Positions 56,053 through 64,000 of a stretch of 64,000 bases of DNA are shown here, piece by piece. A model generated the notes under the pieces. That model saw nothing but the letters and a program-made list of their open reading frames with translations, made no database searches and was not told where the DNA came from. Position numbers and translations under genes: made by a program. The stretch is from the NCBI GenBank assembly GCA_007115705.1, contig QXEO01000152.1, positions 1,267,496 through 1,331,495 on the forward strand. Direction: 5' to 3'. The DNA comes from Dactylis glomerata. Its lineage: Eukaryota; Streptophyta; Magnoliopsida; Poales; Poaceae. The stretch's first letter is position 1. The number at the start of each line of letters is the position of its first letter.

Positions 56053-56757
56053 GCGAGCACCTGCAAGGCCGAGATCGGTGACCCTACCCTCTCCTATTTC
56101 CCACCTCGAGCACGCTGGAGCCACCCCGCCCCTGCCTCAGCTCGCCGACTGCTATGCTGAATCCGTTTGGGAACTGCCTCAGCGGACCACTCTCTCGCTG
56201 GCCGGCGGTCACGAATTGAATGAAGCGAAGGCGCTGTAAGACGCACTGCGACGACCGTCTTTGAAACCCATGCTTGGGAGGAATCACGACCATGTCTGTG
56301 AGTGTCGCACAGACATGCCCCGCCCTTCTCCATCGCGCCGACGAGGGATCCGCTCACAGTCTCGCCGTTCTACCCACGAATACGACGGCGACCACTCCAT
56401 CATATACCAGTACCACTTGGATGTTGCCGACACTGAGGATCATCCCCAATCAGGCATAGCCCTGCTGCCCCTCTCCAATGCCGCCGCACTCCTGTTGTTG
56501 CTGCCGGGAGACGCATTGGATAGGAGACAGACACTCAGCCTGTCTCAGGATGCTTCGCTTAAAGCACTGCTGCAGAATTTGACCTGGGACTTGTCTAGGC
56601 TCGTGCTCAAGATGTTCGACCACGACCAGGAGTACCAGTCCTGCGTCACCCGGATCCTGCTGCAGCCTCTGCTAATTTCACTAGAACATGTTTCTTGTGT
56701 CGTCGTCCAGTTCGTGCGGTTCAGCTGAAGCTATCTTGGTTGGCCAGCTTTCTTTCT
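56053..56757 (+). other. Low-copy-looking DNA with a 156-codon ORF of unknown nature
   Basis: The frame 56261-56728 is open from an ATG (MKPMLGRNHDHVCEC) and has a leucine-rich middle (NAAALLLLLPGDALDRRQTL) and a possible helical end; another short frame (56018-56239) precedes it, beginning in the EA LTR. I do not recognise a family. Codon-like composition and separation from known repeats make a degraded host gene possible. The sequence continues beyond the LINE at 57764. Confidence 0.3.
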
Positions 56758-56768
56758 TGTGCCATGGT

Positions 56769-57752
56769 TTTTTTTTTGAACGGGGGGGGGGGTCTCGAAG
56801 GACCCCAAAACATGCTTCATTCCAGGCTTTGTCAGTTACACAATTACAGGGAGGACCTCAAAGAAAATAAAAATTACACCGCACACCCTGCAAAAGTGCA
56901 AAAAGGACCTCGCGACCGAACAGAGAACGCGATCCAGTCCTTGGCTCACTCCAAGCCACCGACGCCGCTGCCGAGCTCCGACCTCCGCCACACCGCCGGG
57001 GAACATGCCACTTGGGGTGGGGAAGAAGGAGAGAAGCCTGCTCGGCCATAGAAGGAGCGGGAGCGGATGCCTTCCATCCTTTGATTCCGGACGGGGCAAC
57101 GGATCCAGCCGCCACATCCGCTGGAGAAGAACTCCCAAGATCGGAAGACACGGCCAGAGCAACACCTTGAAGACAACCAATGCTCCACCATGGAGCCCGG
57201 CCGCAAGAAAATGGACACTACCCATGCGCTGGGCACCTCCTCTAGCAGACGAAACCATGAGCCGCCGCACCGCACCCCCTCGCCACCGAGGCCGGCCGGG
57301 CGCCAAGCGGCCGCTCATCTGCCAGACCACCTCTGCTTCCCCCACGCTACCACAACCGGTGGGACAGCAAAGGAATCATGGCGGCGCCACTCCTGCCAAA
57401 AGACCTGCAGCTTATTGAAGCGCCATCGGACCGCATCAACCCTCTCTTCCTCCGCCAGAGAGACCAGAGAGAGGATGACGGGACCCTAAGCCCTAGATCT
57501 AGTTGTGGTAGATCTAGGCCTCCGCCGCCACCAGGCAAAAACGCCCTGCTACCGCCGGCAAACCGCCGGCCCAACACCTAAAGCTAACCTACAACTACTG
57601 CCGGACCTCACCTCCACTGCTCCCGACCGGCATCGCCGGCGGGAGGGCTTCGGCTCGGCCAGCGCCCTTGAGAAAGCTCCTGTCTACTGTAGCAAGGAGA
57701 GAGAGTGGGAGGAGGGTCTGAGGGATGCCTTCTTGGTTAATTCATGGCGTCA
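56769..57752 (-). mobile_element. 5'-truncated LINE-type retrotransposon, minus strand
   Basis: Perfect 11-bp direct repeats TGTGCCATGGT flank it (56758-56768 and 57753-57763). The left end is a T-run, that is an A tail on minus, after ...CCCGTTC. Variable-length TSD plus A tail indicates target-primed reverse transcription. The 984-bp body is GC-rich, with no RT motif, so only the 3' UTR or end is present. Frames on both strands (for example 57345-56836) have no recognised domain. Confidence 0.7.
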
Positions 57753-57763
57753 TGTGCCATGGT

Positions 57764-58310
57764 AACTTGTTAGTTTGAACTGTTTGCTCGAGCTCATCGT
57801 TCTCTTGCATTATTCATGCAGGTCTTGTTTCCTGGAGTCCATCTAGAACTGCTGACCAGAGCAGAACTCTCCGAACACACTGCTTTGGTATGTGCTGCGC
57901 AACCATGACAATACAATAAACTAGAGTGTGCTACTTGTGTTTCCGATGCTTGAAGTGATCACTGCTGATAGCAAATCTCTCGAATTGCTCAATACACTAC
58001 TTAGAATGTGTAGACTAAACTATGTACGGTCTTATGTTTATGTACAGTTTATGTTGTTGTATATACCTGGAACTAGATGTATCATCATTTCTCAATCCAC
58101 AACTCCGAGTTTGTGTAGGCTAAACTATGTAGGATTTGGTAAATCAAATACTTGTGTAAGATTGCTTCGTTTCTAAGAGTTGTTGCATATTTTTGTAAAT
58201 GAGAAAAGAGAACTAAGAACTCTACTGCAGCATCTTTTCAGTTTTTGGCATAAGAAGTTGTTTGGAGGTTTCATGTAAAAGACACATTAGGAAATTACTA
58301 ATGTAATACT
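57764..58310. other. Continuation of the low-copy-looking DNA
   Basis: AT-rich, resembling a 3' UTR or intergenic region. Without the LINE it would join 56757. No gene is recognised; a Copia LTR begins at 58311. Confidence 0.4.
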
Positions 58311-60002
58311 TGATGGGTTTGTAGCATAGAAAACAAAAAAATTCCTACGCATGAACACATAAACTAGCCAAGAACATCTACAAGATGGTAGCAACGGAGA
58401 CTAACCCTCGAAGACCGGTAGCGGGGATTACGTTCCCACACAAACGTTGCCGATGGAGAGTCGAGGAACACGCACGTAGTCGACGTAGTGGTTCACTTGA
58501 CGTAGTCGACGTAGTGGTTCACTTGATGATCACGAGATCATGTACACGGCGCCACAACCGGCAGCGCCCCCGTGCTCGGTCACACGTACGGCTCGTCGTC
58601 GACTCCTCCACGCCCTCGGTCCAGCGGGGCAGCGGAAGAAGGGATCCGCCGGACACTCCAACACTCACTTCTCCAAGTGTGTGAAACTCAAACTAACAAT
58701 CCGGCAGAGCTTTGCTAAGCCAAGACGGATTTGGGGCAGCAACTTTGCGGGGAAGGGGAAGAACCAAAGTGTTGGGAGAAGAGGAGTATGTCCAACATAT
58801 ATATAGGAGAGAGGGGGCAGCCACCCATGAGGGGTGCGGCCAGCCCCTCCCCTTTTCTCCTCTTCATGGTGGTGGTAACCCCCTCCTTCATGGAAAGGTA
58901 ACCCCCCTCATCAAATGAGTAACCCCCATTTTAATTTTGCATGACATTCATGCTAATTAAAATTCACACTTATTGATTTAATAAAACATTTTCATTTCTT
59001 TAATATTTGTTAATTCATTCAATTAACAAACATTAACAAATAGACCCTTGAGTTATTTTGATATCCCGAAACAGTTTCGGTGCTTTTCTGAAACAACCCT
59101 CATGTTGTCCTGTAATTCGATTGGACAATCGTATCCACTCAAAAACGACGGCGAAGCTTAAGTGTATCACCCTACGGTTCATGAATAACGTGGACATGAT
59201 CGAGACTCCTCTCCGATCAATAATCATCAGCGGGACCTGGAAATCCATGATGACTCCCACTTACTCAACGATGAACTAGTGATCGTGTGAACCAATAACG
59301 AACATAGTTAATTCCTTTTGTCTCGCGATATTATTACTTGTCCGAGATCTGATCATTTGGTATCAACCATACCTAGTTCGATCTCATTCCCGACAAGTCT
59401 CTTTACTCGTTCCGTGATAATGCATTCCCGTGACCTAGTCACATGCTTGCAAGTGATTCCAATGCAATATTACCGAGAAGGGCCCAGAGAATATCTTCCC
59501 ATCATCAGGTTGGACAAATTCCACTCTTGATCCATGAGCCTCAACTAATACTTTCAGAATACCTAAATCAACCTTTATAATCACCCTATAACGGTGTGAC
59601 ATTTGATATCATCAAAGCACTCTTCCGGTATCAGTGATTAACATGATCTCATGGTCTGAGGATTAGAACTATTTCGTATGAGTTTGATATAGCAATAAAC
59701 TTGATGACTTGATCGTATTGCTATTCGTACTATGGGTGTGAGTGTTCATCACATCATTCTTCTAATGATATGACCCCGTTATTAACAACATCCAATGTTC
59801 ATGATCAGGAAACCTTGATCATCAGTTAATCAACGAGCTAGTATAAAAGAGAGGCTTTACTAGGAACCCTTTTAGTTTATTAATCACACAAGTATTAATG
59901 TTTCCGATTAATACAATTCTAGCATGAGAAATAAACATCTATTATGAACACGGAATAATATAATAACAACTTTATTATTGCCTCTCGGGCATATTCCTTT
60001 CA
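58311..60002 (-). mobile_element. 3' LTR of a BARE/Angela-like Copia element
   Basis: 1692 bp; on minus it begins TGAAAGGAATATGCCCGAGAGG and ends CTACAAACCCATCA. The adjacent internal sequence on minus (CTAGTGCAAGTGGGAGACTG, up to 60003) is a typical Copia polypurine tract. The 5' LTR is outside the window, so the TSD cannot be checked. The orphan fragment at 1957-2599 is related. Confidence 0.85.
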
Positions 60003-60035
60003 GTCTCCCACTTGCACTAGAGTCAATAATCTAGA

Positions 60036-61459
60036 TTACATAGTGATAAATCTAACACCCATTGAGTTCTGGTGCTGGTCATGTTTTGCCTTGGGGAGAG
60101 CTTTAGTCAACGGGTCTGCCACATTCAGATTCGTGTGTACTTTGTAAATCTTTACATCACCATCCATGACATGTTCACGGATGGAGTGAAATCGGCGCTT
60201 CACATGCTTGAATTTCTTGTGAGACCTTGGCTCCTGAGTATTGGCTATGGCACCATTGTTGTCACAATAGATAACCATTGGATCCAATGCACTCGGAACC
60301 ACACCCAGTTTGGATATGAACTCCTTCATCCAAACTGCTTCCTCTGCCGCTTCTGAAGCAGCAATGTATTCCGCCTCTGTAGTTGATCTCGCCACCACGC
60401 TTTGCTTGGAACTCCTCCAGCTTACTGCTCCTCTATTCATAACAAATACGTACCCGGATTGAGACTTAGAGTCATCCAGATCAGTGTTGAAGCTAGCATC
60501 GACGTAACAACTTGCGACGAGCTCTTCTTCACCGCCATATACGAGAAACATATCCTTAGTCCTTTGTAAGTACTTAAGGATATTCTTGACCGCCGTCCAG
60601 TGTTCCAAACCTGGATCAGATTGGTACCTACTAGTCAAACTAATAGGATGTGCCACATCCGGTCTTGTACACAACATGGCATACATGATAGAGCCTATGG
60701 CAGAGGCATAGGGAATCTTATTCATCTCTTCTCTATCTTCAGCTGTAGCCGGACCTTGAGTCTTACTCAAGATCTTTCCTTGCAACATAGGTAAGAACCC
60801 TTTCTTACTTTCTTCCATTCTAAACCTCTTTAGAATCTTGTCAAGGTATGTACTCTGTGATAGCCCAATTAAGCGTCTTGATCTATCTCTATAGATTTTG
60901 ATGCCTAAAATATACGCCACTTCACCAAGGTCCTTCATTGAAAACTTACTGTTTAAGTAATCTTTTATGCTCTTCAAAAGTTCCGTATCATTTCCAATCA
61001 GCAATATGTTATCCACATATAATATTAGAAATGCTACAGAGCTCCCACTCACTTTCTTGTAAATACAAGTTTCTCCATAAGTTTTGACAAATCCAAACCC
61101 TTTGATGACTTCGTCAAAACGGAGATTCCAACTTTGGGACGCTTGCTTCAGTCCATAAATGGATCGCTGAAGTTTGCATACCTTGTCAGCATCCTTAGGA
61201 TCAACAAAACCCTTGGGCTGTACCATGTACAACTCTTCCTCAATGTTACCATTAAGGAACGCGGTTTTCACATCCATCTGCCAAATTTCATAATTGGAAA
61301 ATGCGCAATTGCTAACATAATCCTAACAGACTTTAGCATCACTACGGGTGAGAAAGTCTCATCGTAGTCAATTCCTTGAATTTATTGGAAACCTTTTGTG
61401 ACAAGTCGTGCTTTATAGACGGTCACATTACCATCAGCGTCTGTTTTCTTCTTGAAAAT
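60036..61459 (-). pseudogene. Copia reverse transcriptase and RNase H
   Basis: The frame 61277-60036 holds the second half of the RT (MDVKTAFLNGNIEEELYM, RSIYGLKQASQSW) and RNase H up to the typical end (NLNVADPLTKAL, MGVRF). The catalytic motif reads YVDNI, not YVDDI, so one essential Asp is replaced by Asn. The upstream RT piece (61459-61278) is broken by stops, including one right after a run ending EDK/ENK at the junction and another before KPRSL. The enzyme is not functional. Confidence 0.85.
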
Positions 61460-62854
61460 CTATTTATTCTCAACGGCCTTTCGGTCATTGGGAAGTTCCA
61501 CCAAAGTCCATACTTGGTTTTCATACATGGATTCCATTTTGGATTTCATGGCTTCATGCCATTTGTTGGAATCTGGGCTCATCATCGCTTCATCATACGT
61601 CGCAGGGTCATCGTTCTCAACAATGGCATTTACGACAAGATCACCGTACCATTCAGGAGCGGCGCATGTTCTTGTCGACCTGCGAGGTTCGGTAGCATCC
61701 TCTTTTGGAGTTTCATGATCTTCATCATTAGCTCCCACTTCATTTGGTGAAGTCACTACCGGATCGGTTTCCGGCGCTGCGCCACTCGCCAATTCATGAA
61801 GAGGAGGTTCAATAACCTCATCGAGTTCTACCTTCCTACTATTCACACCTTTCGAGAGAAACTCCTTCTCCAAAAAGGATCCATTCTTAGCAACAAACAC
61901 TTTACCTTCGGATCTGTGATAGAAGGTGTACCCAATTGTTTCTTTAGGGTATCCTATGAAGACACATTTTTCCGCTTTGGGTTCGAGTTTATCAGGCTGA
62001 AGTTTCTTCACATAAACATCGCATCCCCAAACTTTTAGAAATGATAGCTTAGGTTTGTTTCCAAACCACAATTCATACGGTGTTGTTTCAACGGATTTAG
62101 ATGGAGCCCTATTTAAAGTGAAAGCGGCTGTTTCTAGCGTATATCCCCAAAAAGATAGTGGCAGATCGGTAAGAGACATCATAGACCGAACCATATCCAA
62201 TAAAGTATGGTTACGATGTTCGGATACACCATTTCGTTGTGGCGTTCCAGCGGGAGTGAGTTGTGAAACTATTCCACATTCTCTCATATGTGTGCCAAAC
62301 TCGTAACTAAGATATTCTCCTCTACGATCAGATCATAGAAATTTAATCTTTCTGTTACGATGATTTTCTACTTCACTCTGAAATTCTTTGAACTTTTCAA
62401 ACGTTTCAGACTTGTGTTTCATTAAGTAAATATACCCATATCTACTTAAGTCATCAGTGAAAGTAACAAAATAACGATATTTACCACGCGCCGGCACACT
62501 CATAGGTCCACATACATCAGTATGTATGATTTCCAATAAGTCTGTCACCCATTCCATTGAACCGGAAAACGGCGTTCTAGTCATCTTGCCCATAAGGCAT
62601 GGCTCGCATGTCTCAAATGATTCATAATCAAGTGATTCCAGAAGTCCATCTGAATGAAGTTTCTTCATGCGTTTAACACCAATATGACCCAAATGGCAGT
62701 ACCACATGTATGCGGCTATATCATCATTTAACTTAATTCTTTTGGCATTCACGTTATGAATATGTGTTTCATTACTATAAAGATTCAAAAAAATAACCTT
62801 TCTTATCAGGTGCATATCCATAAAAGATATTATTCGTATAAATCGAACAACCAT
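61460..62854 (-). pseudogene. Copia integrase and start of RT
   Basis: The GAG-pre-integrase zinc region (YMWYCHLGHIGVKRMKKL ... CEPCLMGKM) is followed by the integrase core (HTDVCGPMSVPARGKYRYF, TDDLSRYGY), a TGA at about 62335-62333 (probably from CGA) and the rest of the core (GVSEHRNHTLLDMVRS). The chromodomain-like and RT start follow (WHEAMKSKMESMYENQVW). At least one stop separates the two halves. Confidence 0.85.
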
Positions 62855-63074
62855 TGTTCTCAGACTGGAATGAATAATTATCTCGCACTAAACAAGATCT
62901 GGAAATAATGTTCATGCTCAACGCTGGCACCAAATAACATTTATTCAGGTTTAAAACTAATCCAGATGGTAAATGTAGAGGCAGCGTCCCGACGGTGATC
63001 ACATCAACTTTTGATCCATTGCCGACGCACATCGTGACCTCATCCTTCGCAAGTTTCCGCTTATTCTTTAGCCC
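62775..63074 (-). pseudogene. Copia protease, C-terminal part
   Basis: A frame from about 63071 to 62775 follows a TAG (NSK-stop-GLKNK), where CAG is likely. The protease active site DTGSVAHIC is at the end of the preceding frame (about 63120-63090). Confidence 0.75.
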
Positions 63075-64000
63075 CTATTTCGAGTTACATATGTGAGCAA
63101 CCGAACCAGTATCAAATACACAGGCGCTATTGCGACTACTAGTAAGGTACACATTAATAACATGTATATCATATATACCTTTGTTAATCTTCCCGTTCTT
63201 CTTATCCGCCAGATACTTTGGGCAGTTGCGCTTCCAGTGCCCCGTTTCCTTGTAGTAGAAGCACTCAGTTTCAGGTTTAGGACCAGCCTTGGGTTTCTTC
63301 TCAGAACCGGTAAAAAATTTGCCGTCCTTCTTGTTTCTACCCTTGGACTTATTATCCTTTCTACCTTTCTTGAAATTAGTGCTCTTATTGACCATCAACA
63401 CTTGATGTTCCTTTTTGATCTCCACTTCTGCAGTCTTAAGCATTGAGAGAAGCTCGGGGAGAGACTTCTTCATGCCATGCATGTTGTAGTTCATCACAAA
63501 GCTCTTGAAGCTAGGTGGGAGAGATTGGAGAACCCGATGTATTCCCAACTCATTGGGAATCGTTATTCCCAAAGAGATGAGCTTATCGGCGTACCCAGAC
63601 ATTTTGAGTACGTGCTCACTAACGAAGCTGTTCTCTTCCATCATGCAGCTAAAGAACTTTTCTGAAGCATCATAACTCTCTACGGCAGTATGGGAGTCGA
63701 AGATCAGTTTCAACTCTTCCATTGTATCATAAGCGTTGCTGTTCTCGAAACATTTTTGCAGCTCCGGCTCAAGTCCATACAGTATGCCGCAATGAACTAA
63801 CTGTGGTCCTCCTTACGAGTCAGAAAAACATTTTTCTCTTCATCGGGAGCATCTTCTGCAGGCGGGTTACCTAGCGGTGCCTCAAGCACATAGCCCTTTT
63901 GAGAGGCATTGAGGAGGATCCTCAAGTTAAGTGCCTAGTTGGTGAAGTTGCTACCGTTGGTGGCTAATTTTTCTTTCTCCATGAACGCATTGAAATTTAG
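63075..64000 (-). pseudogene. Copia gag with zinc knuckle and start of protease (decayed)
   Basis: The open part (63722-63075) holds the UBN2-like gag (FFSCMMEENSFVSEHVLKM, GIHRVLQSLPPSFKSF), a basic stretch and the CCHC knuckle (CFYYKETGHWKRNC), then the protease DTG. Toward 64000 the N-terminal gag starts MEKEKLATNGSNFTN-stop; that TAG is where Trp (TGG) is likely. A one-base frameshift near 63806 is also needed. The element continues past the window. Confidence 0.8.

Noticed and set aside
56836..57345. 169-codon minus-strand ORF as a gene
   Set aside because: It lies in the LINE fragment between the 11-bp TSDs; composition-driven and no domain.
1..64000. tRNA, rRNA and small RNA genes
   Set aside because: I saw no cloverleaf-like sequence with intact A and B boxes and no rRNA sequence; the tRNA-like signals are only primer-binding sites.

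Overview
This window is intergenic, heterochromatic-type DNA of a large-genome grass. The LTR families point to a pooid, and the Athila-like and BARE/Angela-like Copia repeats suggest Triticeae or a close relative; the species cannot be fixed from sequence alone. I find no intact ordinary host gene. Almost everything is a nest of transposable elements whose order of insertion can be read from target-site duplications (TSDs).

Layout from outside in. (1) 1-2727 is a chimeric LTR junction: the 3' end and LTR of a plus-strand Athila-type Gypsy element, the 3' end of a Copia LTR, and an inverted scrap of the first LTR type. (2) A minus-strand, RT-less Athila-like element (here EA) runs from 56052 down to 49902 and resumes at 3330-2728. 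(3) EA is split by a non-autonomous Mutator-like element (MULE, 3340-49892; 102-bp TIRs; 9-bp TSD TAAAATATA) that carries two broken plant genes, a B3-domain gene on minus and an F-box/DUF295 gene on plus. (4) The F-box exon is split by E1, a plus-strand Tat-lineage Gypsy element (6663-48090; TSD TACTC), whose right end has a local rearrangement that copied the 5' part of the F-box gene. (5) The E1 integrase is split by E2 (13637-41699; minus; TSD AGCGG). (6) The E2 RNase H is split by E3, a defective member of the same family (23025-35940; minus; TSD CGGCC). To the right of EA, 56053-58310 is low-copy-looking DNA with a 5'-truncated LINE, and 58311-64000 is the 3' LTR and decayed coding region of a minus-strand Copia element.

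The most interesting content is an additional gene in E1, E2 and E3. It lies between integrase and the 3' LTR, is antisense to gag-pol, and has its own TATA box. In E2 and E3 I can model it as seven exons with GT-AG introns whose phases agree throughout, giving uninterrupted proteins of about 1170 and 1182 residues: a 'putative gypsy type transposon' domain, a basic nuclear-localisation-like stretch, a Pro/Ala/Lys/Thr repeat, coiled coil and a conserved C-terminal domain. E3 has lost protease, RT and most of gag yet keeps this gene intact. E1, a distinct family, has a decayed homologue.

Decay has a common pattern: many in-frame stops are TAG or TGA, one transition away from CAG or CGA, as expected from plant CHG/CG methylation. 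One TAG lies at the same place between protease and RT in both E1 and E2. The LTR pairs suggest E1 is older (I count about a dozen differences between its full LTRs) than E2 (two differences seen) and E3 (no substitution noticed, one 16-bp deletion).
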